64,000 nucleotides of DNA from Zygnema cylindricum (lineage: Eukaryota > Streptophyta > Zygnematophyceae > Zygnematales > Zygnemataceae). The first letter of the stretch is position 1. Each line of letters starts with the position of its first letter. The notes below the pieces were generated by a model, which worked only from the letters and a program-made list of their open reading frames with translations, made no database searches and had not been told where the DNA came from. Positions 50,850 through 63,054 of this stretch are shown piece after piece. The translations under genes were made by a program, and so were the position numbers. The DNA lies in NCBI GenBank assembly GCA_037447655.1, contig JBBHKE010001781.1, forward strand, positions 62,001 to 126,000, given 5' to 3'.

Positions 50850-52300
50850 TAGCGATAACAGGAATTTTTACCTAAGTTACACAAACAGTTAGAGATAACA
50901 AGAATTGTTTCATAAATTACACAAACATTTAGCGATAACAAAAATTGTTACCTAAATTTCACAAACTGTTGGTGCTAACAATAATGGTTACCTATATTAC
51001 ACAAACAATTAGCGTTAACAAGATTTGTTACCTAAATTACACAAACTGTTTGCGCTAACATGGTTTGTTACCTAAATTACACAAACTGTTAGCGATAACA
51101 AGAATTGTTACCTAAATTACACAAACACTTAGCAATAACAAGAATTGTTACCTAAACTACACAAACTGTTAGCGATAACTAGATTTGTTATCTAAATTAC
51201 ACAAACTGTTTGCGCTAACAAGAATTGTTACCTAAATTACACAAACTGTTAGCGATAACAAGAATTGTTACCTAAATTATACATACAGTTAGCGATAATA
51301 GGAATTGTTATCTAACTTACACAAATTGTTTGCGCTAACATGAATTGTTATCTAACTTACACAAAGCGCTAACAATAATGGTTACCTAACTTACACAAAC
51401 TGTTAGCGATGACAGAAATTGTTACCTAACTTACACAAACTGTCAGCGCTAACAGGATTTTTTGACCTAAGTTAAATTAACTGTTAGCAATAACAAGAAT
51501 TGTTACCTAAATTACACAAACTATTAGCGATAACAGGAATTGTTATCTTAATTACACAAACTGTTTGCGATAACAAGAATTGTTACCTAACTTACACAAA
51601 TTGTTAGCGATAACAAGAATTTTTACCTAAATTACACAAACAGTTAACAAATTGGTAGCGATAACAGGAATTTTTACCTAAGTTACACAAACAGTCAGAG
51701 ATAACAAGAATTGTTTCATAAATTACACAAACATTTAGCGATAACAAAAATTGTTACCTAAATTTCACAAACTGTTGGTGCTAACAATAATGGTTACCTA
51801 TATTACACAAACAATTAGCGTTAACAAGATTTGTTACCTAAATTACACAAACTGTTTGCGCTAACATGGTTTGTTACCTAAATTACACAAACTGTTAGCG
51901 ATAACAAGAATTGTTACCTAAATTACACAAACACTTAGCAATAACAAGAATTGTTACCTAAACTACACAAACTGTTAGCGATAACTAGATTTGTTATCTA
52001 AATTACACAAACTGTTTGCGCTAACAAGAATTGTTACCTAAATTACACAAACTGTTAGCGATAACAAGAATTGTTACCTAAATTATACATCTTGTTAGCG
52101 ATAATAGGAATTGTTATCTAACTTACACAAATTGTTTGCGCTTACAGGAATTTTTATCTAACTTACACAAAGCGCTAACAATAATGGTTACCTAACTTAC
52201 ACAAACTGTTAGCGATGATAGAAATTGTTACCTAACTTACATAAACTGTCAGCGCTAACAGGATTTTTTGACCTAAGTTAAAATAACTGTTAGCGATAAC
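50850..52300 (+). repeat. Tandem duplication of an 806-bp satellite block
   Basis: The marker AGAATTGTTTCATAAATTAC and the following series (TTTCACAAACTGTTGGTGC, TAACATGGTTTGTTACC, CTACACAAACTG, ATAACTAGATTTG, ACACAAAGCGCTAAC) occur twice, 806 bp apart. The second copy starts abruptly inside a broken monomer near 51650 (CAGTTAACAAATTGGTAGCG). Confidence 0.82.
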
Positions 52301-55300
52301 AAGAATTTTAACCTAAATTGTACAAATTGTTAGAGGTACCAAAAATTGTTACCTTAATTACACAAACAGTTATCACTTACAATAATGGTTACCTAAATTA
52401 CACAAACGATTTACGGTAACAAATATTGTGACCTAAATTACAGAAACAGTTAGCGATAACAAGAATTGTTTCCTAAATTACACAAACAGTTAGCAATAAC
52501 AGGAATTGTTACCTAAATTACACAAACAGTTTGCGCTAACATTAATTGTTTCCTAAATTACACAAACAGTTAGCAATAACAGAAATTGTTATCTAACTTA
52601 CACAAACTGTTAGCGCTAACAAAAATTGTTACCTAAATTACACAAACAGTTAGCGACAACAAGAATTGTATCCTAAATTACACAAACAGTTAGCAATATC
52701 ATGAATTGTTACCTAAATTACACAAAGAGTTAGCGATAACAAGAATTGTTTCCTAAATTACACTAACAGTTAGTGATAACAGGAATTGTTACCTAAATTA
52801 CACAAAGAGTTAGTGATAACATGAATTTTTACCTAAATTACACAAACTGTTTGCGCTAACTAGAATTGTTACCTAACTTACGCAAACGGTTAGCAATATT
52901 AGAAAGTTTCACCTAAATTACACAAACAGTTAGCCATAACAAGAATTGTTTCCTAAATTTCACAAACAGTTATTGATAACAGGAATTGTTATCTAAATTA
53001 CACAAACTGTTTGCGATAACAGGAATTGTTACCTAACTTACACAAATTGTAAACGATAACAGGAATTTTTACCTAAATTACACAAACAATTTGTGATACC
53101 AGGAATTGTTACCTAAATTACAAAAACAGTTAGCGATAACAAAAATTGTTACCTAAATTACACAAACAGTTAGCGACAACAAGAATTGTTACCTAAATTA
53201 CACAAACAGTTAGCGACAACAAAAATTGTTTCCTAGTTTACACAAACTGTTAGCGATAACAAGAATTATAACCTAAGTTACACAAACAGTTAGCGATAAC
53301 AAGAATTATAACCTAAGTTGCACAAACACTTAGCAAAAACAAGAATTGTATCCTAGTTTACATAAACTGTTAGCAATAACATGAATTGTTACCTAAATTA
53401 ATTGTTACCGAAATTACACAAACTTTTAGCGATAACAAGTATTGTTATCTAAATTACACAAACAGATAGTGAAAACAGGATTTGTTTTACTAACTTACAC
53501 AAACTGTTAGCGCACACAAGAATGGTTACCTATATTACACAAACACTTAGCGTTAACAAGAATTGTTACCTAAATTACACAAAATGTTTGCGCCAACAGG
53601 AATTGTTACCTAAATTACACAAATTGTTAGCGATAATAGGATTTGTTATCTAAATTACAAAAACTGTTTGCGATAACTGGAATAGTTACCTAAATTACAC
53701 AAATTGTTAGCTATAACAGGAATTTTTACCTAAATTTCACAAAGAGTTAGTGATAACAAGAATTGTTTTCTAAATTAAACAAACATTTAGCGATAACAAA
53801 AATTGTTACCTAAATTACACAAACAAATAGCGATAACAAGAATTGTAACCGAAATTACACAAACAGTTAGTGACAACAAGAATTGTTACCTAATTTACAC
53901 AATCTGTTAGCGATAACAAAAATTATAACCTAAATTACACAAACAGTTAGCAATAACAAGAATTGTTACCTAAATTACACAAACAATTAGCGATAACAAG
54001 AATTGTTACCTTAATAACAATAACAGTTAGCGATAACATGAATTGTTTTCTAACTTACACAAATTGTTAGCGCTCACAATAATGGTTACCTAACTTACAC
54101 AAACTGTTAGCGATAACTGGATTTGTTACCTAACTTACACAAATTGTTAGCGATAACAGGAATTTTTACCTAAATTACACAAACAATTAGTGATAACAAT
54201 AATTGTTTTCTAAATTACACAAACATTTAGCGATAACAAAAATTGTTACCTAAATTACACAAACAAATAGTAAAAACAAGAATTGTAACCGAAATTACAC
54301 AAACACTTAGCGATAACAAAAATTGTTACCTAAACTACACAAACAGTTAGTGACAACAAGAATTGTTACCTAATTTACAGAACCTGTTAGAGATAACAAG
54401 AATTATAACCTAAATTACATAAACAGTTAGCAATAACAAGAATTGTTACCTAAATTACACAAACAATTAGCGATAACAAGAATTGTTACCTAAATTAATT
54501 GTAACCTAAATTACACAAACTGTTAGCGATAACAAGAATTTGTTTTCCTAACTTACACAAATTGTTAGCGGTAACAAGAATGGTTACCTATATTACACAA
54601 ACACTTAGCGTTAACAATAATTGTTAGCTAAATTACACAAACTGTTAGCGATAACAGGAATTGTTACCTAAATTATACATACAGCTAGCGATAACAAGAA
54701 TTGTTATCTAACTTAAACAAAGTGTTAGCGCTAACAAGAATGGTTACCTAACTTACACAAACTTTTAGCGATAACAATAATTGTTACCTAAATTACATAA
54801 ATTGTTAGCTATTACATGAATTGTTACCTAAATTACACAAACATATAGCGATAACAATAATTGTTATCTAAATTACACAAACTGTTTGCGATAACAAGAA
54901 TTGTTACCTAACTTACACAAACTATTAGCAATAACAGGAATTTTGACCTTATTTACACAAACTGTTAGCGATAACATGAATTGTTACCTAAATTACATAA
55001 ACAATTAGCGCTAACATGAATTTTTACCTAACTTACACAAACTATAAGCGATAACAAGAATTGTTACCTAAATTACACAAACTGTTAGCGATAACAGGAA
55101 TTGTTATCTAAATTACACAAACTGTTTGCGATAACAGGAATTGTTACCTAACTTACACAAATTGTTAGCGATAACAGAAATTTTTACCTAAATTACACAA
55201 ACAGTTTGCGATAACAAGAATTGTTTGAATTGTTATCTAAATTACACAAACTGTTTGCGATAACAGGAATTGTTACCTAACTTACACAAATTGTTAGCGA

Positions 55301-55440
55301 TAACAGAAATTTTTACCTAAATTACACAAACAGTTTGCGATAACAAGAATTGTTTCCTAAATTACACAAACAGTTAGCGATAACAAAAATTGTTACCTAA
55401 ATTACACAAACAGTTAGCGATAACAGGAATTGTTACCTAA

Positions 55441-58400
55441 ATTAATTGTAACCTAAACTACACAAACTGTTAGCGCTAACAATATTTGTTATCTAAATAA
55501 CACAAACAGTTAGCGATAACAGGATTTGTTTTACTAACTTACACAAACAGTTAGCGCTAACAAAAATGGTTGCCTATATTACACAAACACTTAGCGTTAA
55601 CAAGAATTGTTACCTAAATTACAAAAACTGTTTGCGCTAACAAGAATTGTTACCTAAATTACACAAACTGTTTGCACTAGCATGAATTGTTACCTAACTT
55701 ACACAAACTGTTAGCGACAACAATAATTGTTACCTAAATTACACAAACAGTTAGCGATAACAGGAATTGTTATCTAAATTACACAAGTTTTTGATAACAG
55801 GAATTGTGACCTAAATTACACAAACTGTTAGTGATAACAAGAATTGTTACCTAAATTACACAAACTGTTTGCGATAACAGGAATTGTTACCTTACTTACA
55901 CAATCTGTTAGCGATAACAAGAATTGTTACCTAAATTACAAAACTGTTTGCGCTAAAAGGAATTGTTACCTAAATTACACAAACTGTTAGCGATAACAAT
56001 AATTGTTACCAAACTTATACAAACTTTTAGCGATAACAATAATTGTTACCTAAATTACACAAATTGTTAGCTATTACATGAATTCTTACCTAAATTACAC
56101 AAATAGTTAGCGATAACAGGAATTGTTATTTAAATTACACAAACTGTTTGCACTAGCATGAATTGTTACCTAACTTAGACAAACTGTTAGCGATAACAAG
56201 AATTGTTTCCTAAATTACACAAACAGTTAGCGATAAAAATAATTGTTACCTAAATTACACAAATTGTTAGCTATTACATGAATTGTTACCTAAATTACAC
56301 AAACTGTTAGTGATAACAAGAATTGTTACCTAAATTACACAAACTATTTGCGATAACAGGAATTGTTACCTAACTTACACAAACTGTTAGCGATAACAAG
56401 AATTGTTACCTAAATTACACAAACAGTTAGCGATAACAGGAATTGTTATCTAAATTACACAAACTGTTTGTGATAACAGGAATTATGACCTAACTTACAC
56501 AAACTTTTAGCGCTAACAATAATGGTTACCTTACTTACACAAACTGTTAGCAATAATAGGAATTGTGACCTAACTTACACAAACTGTTAGCGATAACAAG
56601 AATTGTTACCTAAATTACACAAAAAAATAGCGCTAACATAAATTCTTACCTAACTTACACAAACTGTTAGCAATAATAAGAATTGTTACCTAAATTACAC
56701 AAATTGTTAGCGATAACAAGAATTGTTATCTAAATTACACAAGTTTGTGATAACAAGAATTTGACCTAAATTACACAAACTGTTAGTGATAACAAGAATT
56801 GTTACCTAAATTACACAAACTGTTTGCGATAACAGGAATTGTTACCTTACTTACACAATCTGTTAGCGATAACAAGAATTGTTACCTAAATTACAAAAAC
56901 TGTTTGCGCTAAAAGAAATTGTTACCTTAATTACACAAACTGTTAGCGATAACAGGTATTGTTACCTAACTTATACAAACTTTTAGCGATAACAATAATT
57001 GTTACCTAAATTACACAAATTGTTAGCTATTACATGAATTCTTACCTAAATTACACAAATAGTTAGCGATAACAGGAATTGTTATTTAAATTACACAAAC
57101 TTTTTGCACTAGCATGAATTGTTTCCTAAATTACACAAACAGTTAGCGATAAAAATAATTGTTACCTAAATTACACAAATTGTAAGCTATTACATGAATT
57201 GTTACCTAAATTACACAAACTGTTAGTGATAACAAGAATTGTTACCTAGATTACACAAACTATTTGCGATAACAGGAATTGTTACCTAACTTACACAAAC
57301 TGTTACCGATAACAAGAATTGTTACCTAAATTACACAAACAGTTAGCGATAACAGGAATTGTTATCTAAATTACACAAACTGTTTCTGATAACAGGAATT
57401 ATGACCTAACTTACACAAAATTTTAGCGCTAACAATAATGGTTACCTTACTTACACAAACTGTTAGCAATAATAGGAATTGTGACCTAACTTACACAAAC
57501 TGTTAGCGATAACAAGAATTGTTACCTAAATTACACAAAAAAATAGCGCTAACATGAATTCTTACCTAACTTACACAAACTGTTAGCAATAACAAGAATT
57601 GTTACCTAAATTACACAAATTGTTAGCGATAACAAAAATTGTTATCTAAATTACACAAACTGTTTGCAATTACAGGAATTGTTACCTAACTTACACAAAT
57701 TGTTAGCGATAACAAGAATTGTTTCCTAAATTACACAAACAGTTAGCGATAACAAAAATTGTTACCTAAATTACACAAACAGTTAGCGATAACAGAAATT
57801 GTTACCTAAATTAATTGTAACCTAAACTACACAAACTGTTAAAGCTAACAATATTTGTTATCTAAATAACACAAACAGTTAGCGATAACAGGATTTGTTT
57901 TACTAACTTACACAAACAGTTAGCGCTAACAAAAATGGTTGCCAATATTACACAAACACTTAGCGTTAACAAGATCTGTTACCTTAATTACAAAAACTGT
58001 TTGCGCTAACAGGAATTGTTACCTAAATTACACAAACTGTTAGCTATAATAGGAATTGTTATTTAAATTACACAAACTGTTTGCACTAGCATAAATTGTT
58101 ACCTAACTTACACAAACTGTTAGCGATAACAAGAATTGTTACCTAAATTACACAAACAGTTAGCGATAACAGGAATTGTTATCTAAATTACACAAGTTTG
58201 TGATAACAGGAATAATGACCTAAATTACACAAACTGTTAGTGATAACAAGAATTGTTTCCTAAATTACACAAACTGTTTGCGATAAGAAGAATTATTACC
58301 AAACTTACACAATCTGTTAGCGATAACAAGAATTGTTACCTTAATTACAAAAACTGTTTGCGCTAACAGGAATTGTTACCTAAATTACACAAACTGTTAG

Positions 58401-59000
58401 CGATAACAGGAATTGTTACTCAACTTATACAAACTTTTTGCGATAACAATAATTGTTACCTAAATTACACAAATTGTTAGCTATTACATGAATTGTTACC
58501 TAAATTACACAAACAGTTAGCGATAACAAGAATTGTTATTTAAATTACACAAACTATTTGCACTAGCATGAATTGTTACCTAACTTACACAAACTGTTAG
58601 CGATAACAAGAATTGTTTCCTAAATTACACAAACAGTTAGCGATAACATTAATTGTTACCTAAATTACACAAATTGATAGTGATAACAAGAATTGTCACC
58701 TAAATTACACAAACTGTTGCGATAACAAGAATTGTTACCTAAATTACACAAACAGTTAGCGATAACAGGAATTGTTATCTAACTTACACAAACTTTTAGC
58801 GCTAACAATAATGGTTACCTAACTTACACAAACTGTTAGAAATAACAGGAATTGTGACCTAACTTACACAAACTGTTAGCGATAACAAGAATTGTTACCT
58901 AAATTACACAAAAAAATAGCGCTAACATGAATTCTTACCTAACTTACACAAACTGTTAGCAATAACAAGAATTGTTACCTAACTTACACAAACTGTTAGC
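55441..59000 (+). repeat. Complex higher-order repeats near the array end
   Basis: A shortened monomer, ACACAAGTTT(G/T)TGATAAC, occurs at 55781, 56737 and 58190, giving spacings of 956 and 1453 bp. The TTAATTGTAACCTAAACTACAC marker occurs at 55441 and 57810, 2369 bp apart. Between the markers, the same variant order returns (ACTAGCATGAATTG, GTTAGCTATTACATG, AAAATAGCGCTAACAT). This indicates two or three rounds of recent block duplication. Confidence 0.78.
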
Positions 59001-59699
59001 GATAACAAGAATTGTTACCTAAATTACACAAAGTGTTTGCGATAACAGGAATTGTTACCTAACTTACACAAATTGTTAGCGATAACAAGAATTGTTATCT
59101 AAATTACACAAAGTGTTTGCGCTAACAAGATTTGTTATCTAACTTACACAAACTGTAAGCACTAACAAGAATGGTTACCTAAGTTACACAAACAGTTAGC
59201 GATAACAAAAATTGTTAACTAAATTACACAAATAGTTAGCGATAACAAGAATTGTTATCTAACTTACACAAATTGTTAGCGCTAACAATAATGGTTACCT
59301 AACTTACACAAACTGTTAGCGATAACAGGAATTGTTACCTAAATTACACAAACAATTAGCGCTAACATGAATTCTTACCTAACTTACAAAAACTGTTAGC
59401 GATAACAAGAATTGTTACCTAAATTACACAAACTGTTAGCGATAACAGGAATTGTTATCTAAATTACACAAATTGTTTGCGATAACAAGAATTGTTGTTG
59501 AAATAAGTAGTTTTTGTATTTTCTAGTTTAAAATAAATTAGCGGAAACATATATAACAAATGATGGCAGCCTGCCTCCATCTCTTTCTCTTTCCCCCATA
59601 CTTGTTGTAGTCACTGAAGGAGAGAGACAGCGATGGAGCCATGGCTGCCTCGGCTCCATAGGAAGGACTAAAGAGTGACTTAAGTCACTCTCAACAAAA

Positions 59700-59790
59700 A
59701 GGTTGAGTCCGGCAGGACTCGAACCCCCGACCGGTAGAGCGCGGCGTAGCCGTTATCTCTAACCAATCTGTCGTAGAAGTACGTTAGATG
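59700..59790 (-). other. tRNA-like segment within LTR A
   Basis: On the minus strand GGTTCGAGTCC (59715-59725) is a perfect match to the RNA polymerase III B-box consensus GGTTCGANTCC, embedded in CGGGGGTTCGAGTCCTGCC. TGGTTAGAGATAACGG some 45 bases upstream is only a loose A-box candidate. No full cloverleaf could be drawn, and the left LTR has a degraded counterpart. It may be a fragment of a tRNA or tRNA-derived SINE captured by the LTR, or chance. Confidence 0.35.
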
Positions 59791-60273
59791 ATATAGGGTT
59801 TCATTCATATATAAACTATTGTAAAGTACTGAAATGATCTAACTGGAATATGAAACGAAACGAACATAGAATTGTTAAGGTTTAGTGCGAACGTCATTTT
59901 GCACGAAACAAATGAAACAGACACTTTGAACGGTCGACATTTAATGTCGGATTTAATCCGACGGCGCACGTCGTCGCCGAGATCGCGGAATAGTCACTTT
60001 GGATTTTATGGACGTGGCATGACGTGGCGCAGCGTGGAAGGATGACATTCGGTCGCGGGAATTCCAGAGGAAATACGGCAAGTGGAAAAATGACACGCGT
60101 CCACTCAAGAGCCTTGTTGTACACCGGCGGTACAGAAAGTACATCGGCAATAGTACCTTTCTGTACTTTACAGTAATACGATTAGTTCGTACTTTAGTAG
60201 ATAGGGGTTGTGACAGGGATTTAGGACTTAGGAAATATTTGGTAGATAGACACCTCTCTCTAAGAGAGCTTTG

Positions 60274-60280
60274 TATAAAT
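60274..60280 (+). promoter_or_regulatory. TATA box of LTR A-right
   Basis: TATAAAT, 194 bases before the gag ATG and conserved in the left LTR. It is the likely core promoter of the element. Confidence 0.5.
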
Positions 60281-60473
60281 TGGCATTTTGCCGGCTCATA
60301 ACTTATCGCCTGGTTGGCCGTTTTCAGTGATTCTTTTTGCTACGGACTCAGGGGAGTCCAAGCAACACAGGGGTGCAGTCAAATTCTCAGTTTTCCTTCT
60401 TGGGCAGAAGTGGTCGTGGCTTAAAGTGGGTTAGTTAAATACTATCTAGAGGCTTCCTGTATTCTGTAGTCCA

Positions 60474-61756
60474 ATGGAGGACACAGAATTGCAGGTTATG
60501 GGCCCACCCTCTAGGGTGCCCACCTTTAATGGATCTGGGTTCATCTATTGGGAAGCCATGATGATGGGAGCTTTGTGTGAAAAACGATACTGGGGTATCG
60601 TCAGTGGACAAGTGAAACGTCCACCTTCGCGAACTCCACCAGGATTTGGGGGAGTAAGGTTTTCTGCAACAACGGCTGCCTCAGCGAAGGAGGCAGATGA
60701 TGGGGACAGTAGTGTGTCCGAAAAGGAGAAAGGGAAGGAGACACCCCTCACTCCTATTGCCACAGTATCGGGAGCGGCGACCGTGAAGACCGTGGAGAAC
60801 GATACTCAAATGTGGGAGGATGTAAACATGGCTGCAAAGAACTTCATTCTAAGGCACCTCACTCAAGGTTTGGCCACTCCTCATCTTCACATTTACAAGG
60901 CCGAGGAGTTGTGGGAGAGTGTGGTGGAGATTTATAGAGCTGGAACTATTCAGGAGCTCCAGTTGGCTGAGCAAAAGCTATTGAGTTACACTTACAAAGG
61001 AGGAAAGATGTTAGATTACTGTAAGGATCTTTTTTGTTTGTATATGGAAATGGAAAGTGCCGGGTGGACAGGTACAATGAAAATGAAAGTTAACACCCAT
61101 ATCATGAAATTACCAGATGAGTTCGAAAACATAGTGTACCGAGTACGAGAATGCCTGATAGTTCATGGAAATGGATTACAGTAGTCAGGATGATACTTGT
61201 GCAGGAAAACACAATGAAGATTAGGAGAGGAGGAAAGAGCATTCAAGCTCTAGCAACAGGAGGGGACCGATGGGGGAAGGACCCGAAGATACCTTATAGA
61301 GGGGAAAGAGATAATTCTGGGGGACAGAGGCCCCCAAAGGGTCTTTGTCATTATTGCAAAAAGTCGGGACACTTTATTGCAGATTGTGTCAAGCTATCGG
61401 AGCTGAGGCTCGAAGAAAACCCTGGAGGGGGTTCTTCCGGAGGGAAGAAAAAGGCACTTGTGGTTACAAAAGTGTCAGGAGAAACCGAGGATGAGTCATC
61501 TGAGGAGGATGGGGAGCTTCTTCTTGACGAGAATCTGGAGGAGAATGAGATCCTTCGGAGGCAGAAGTGTGCCCTTGGAGCAATTCGGGAAGCTCCACAG
61601 GAACAATGGATCATCGACTCAGGTGCATCCATGCATATGTGTCGTGATAAAGAACTCTTCACAAAGCTAAGAAAGATTCCTACTGTAGAGATAGAGTTTG
61701 GGGATGGGAGAGTGGTTACTACAAATCTAGTGGGATCAGTAGATCTGAAAGTCTAA
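60474..61756 (+). pseudogene. gag: Copia gag and protease (element A-right)
   Basis: The ATG at 60474 begins the capsid protein (MEDTELQVMGPPSRVP), with YWEAMMMGALCEKRYWG, a low-complexity Ser/Glu/Lys linker and the gag core, as in the left copy. One base is missing near 61147 relative to that copy, so the original frame ends at 61184 while the true frame continues from about 61150. The continuation holds the zinc knuckle CHYCKKSGHFIADC (61348-61389), which binds RNA, an acidic stretch, and the aspartic protease active site WIIDSGASMHMC. An in-frame TAA at 61754-61756 separates it from integrase. Gag forms the particle and the protease cleaves the polyprotein. This copy is inactivated by both lesions. 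Confidence 0.9.
60494..60506 (+). promoter_or_regulatory. Primer-binding site of element A-right
   Basis: GGTTATGGGCCCA directly after the LTR terminal CA, complementary to the initiator tRNA-Met anticodon arm and translated within gag as Val-Met-Gly-Pro. Confidence 0.87.
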
Positions 61757-63054
61757 GTGGAGGGTAAGACTTCTATACTTACATTCTCAGATATACTTTA
61801 CATTCCTCAGCTGAGTAAAAATCTTGTCTCTACGTCTGTGTTAGATGACAAAGAGTTTGATACCTTCCCTAGAAAGGGAGTCTTTACAGCTAAGTATGGG
61901 GATGAAGTTTACTTCAGAGCAAATAAGGATAGCCAAGGAATGTTTAGGCTTAACTTGAGTAATGAAAAGAAGAATGCTTACTATGTTGGTGTTCCTAAGG
62001 TGATGATTTGGCATAAGCGGTTGGGGCATGTACATTTTGATAGGTTAAGGGAAATGAAAAAACTTGGGGTAGTAGATGGCATTGAGTTTGGGGATAATGA
62101 AATGATGGATGATTGTAGTGGTTGTGCTCAAGGTAAGGCTCACAGACTTCCCTTTCCCAAAGCCGCCACATATAGAGGTGAGAAAGTATTAGATTTAGTC
62201 CACACAGATATTTGGGGGCCTGCAAAAGTACCTTCGGTTGGAGGAAAGAGGTTTATGATGACAATAACTGATGACTGGTCTAGATACTCTAGAGTCTACT
62301 TTCTGAAAACAAAGTCTGAAGCATCAACTTACTTCAAAGAATATAAAGCTTGGAGTGAGAAGTTGCATGAAACCCCCATTAAAAGGATAAGGAGTGATAA
62401 TGGGGGGGAATATACCCTAACCAGTTTGAGGAATATCTGAGAGATGAGGGAGTGCAACACCAGAAAATTGTACCATATAACCCGGAACAAAATGGGGTAG
62501 CTGAGAGGTTGAATAGAACATTAGGAGATAGTGCATGCAGTATGTTGGCAGACAAGAAAATAGGAAAGAGATTTTGGGCAGAGGCAATGAACTGTGCCAA
62601 CTATATTAAGAATAGAGTCCTCACCTCAGCTGTAAAGGGAGTCACACCTTATGAGAGATGGGTTGGAAGGAAACCAGATATCTCACACCTTAAAGTATTT
62701 GGTAGCCAAGTTTACAGTCTTGACACGGATAGGAAAAACTGGAAACTAGATGCTAAGGGAAAACCTGGATACTTTGTGGGATATGATGAGGATGTTAAGG
62801 GATATAGAGTATATGACTTGGCAAAGAAAGATATCATTCTGGTCAAACACTTAGTTGTCATGGATGAAGGGAAGTCATTTGACCCCTTCAAATATACAAA
62901 GAAGATTAGGATCAGATTTGAGTCTGAAAGTGAGGAGAACTCGGTCGTTCCCGAAAGGGATATGGGTAACAACGTGATTACAGATTCGAGGAGATCCAAG
63001 ATACAGGAGACTCACCGGAAACCTCACATACTCCTATGGACTTCGAGGAGATAG
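61757..63054 (+). pseudogene. pol: Copia integrase (element A-right)
   Basis: This continues in frame after the TAA. It shows the copia pre-integrase pattern (LYIPQLSKNLVS), the HHCC zinc domain (WHKRLGHVHF ... CSGCAQGK), and the DDE catalytic core: Asp in VHTDIWGP, Asp in RSDNGGEY and Glu in QNGVAERLNRTL. A single-base frameshift near 62415, between the second Asp and Glu, ends the first frame at 62440; the rest runs from 62452. The C-terminal part carries TPYERWVGRKPDISHLKVFG and GYDEDVKGYRVYD. A second frameshift lies near 62985. It would insert the cDNA into host DNA with a 5-bp duplication. It cannot be made as one protein now. Confidence 0.9.

Larger units (their letters stand above)
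33503..59495 (+). repeat. Satellite A, main block III
   Basis: About 650 forward 40-bp monomers, the longest uninterrupted block. From about 35450 onward a shortened monomer, in which GAATTAATTGTAACC joins two units with 24 bp missing, recurs at irregular intervals; I did not see it in the earlier blocks. Another marker, GAAAGCTGTCAGCCATAAC, recurs near 36640, 37345, 40345, 46885 and 48955. These shared variants show that larger blocks were copied within the array. The last 4 kb are rich in near-consensus units. The block ends at ATTGT, the target of element A-right. No gene is present; the few ORFs are periodic translations of the repeat. Confidence 0.95.
59496..60493 (+). mobile_element. 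5' LTR of element A-right
   Basis: The LTR is about 998 bp, from TGTTGAAATAAG directly after satellite ATTGT to TTGCA before the primer-binding site. It aligns with the left copy at 736-1781. It contains a CT-rich segment around 59570-59660, a tRNA-like segment, GC-richer stretches near 59950-60130, and the TATAAAT box. The last 20 bases are the beginning of gag. The target copy predicted at the far, unseen end is ATTGT. Small minus-strand ORFs in it are not conserved in the left LTR and are ignored. Confidence 0.85.

Noticed and set aside
9986-59495. CRISPR-like array of regularly spaced repeats
   Set aside because: The repeats are head to tail with no unique spacers, run for tens of kilobases, and lie among eukaryotic copia elements. 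This is a satellite.
59700-59790. Functional tRNA gene
   Set aside because: Only the T-arm/B-box is convincing; acceptor and anticodon arms could not be paired and the left copy is degraded.
60545-60763. Minus-strand ORF opposite gag, also seen at 367-684
   Set aside because: It is the antisense shadow of the conserved gag coding strand, which explains its conservation in both copies.
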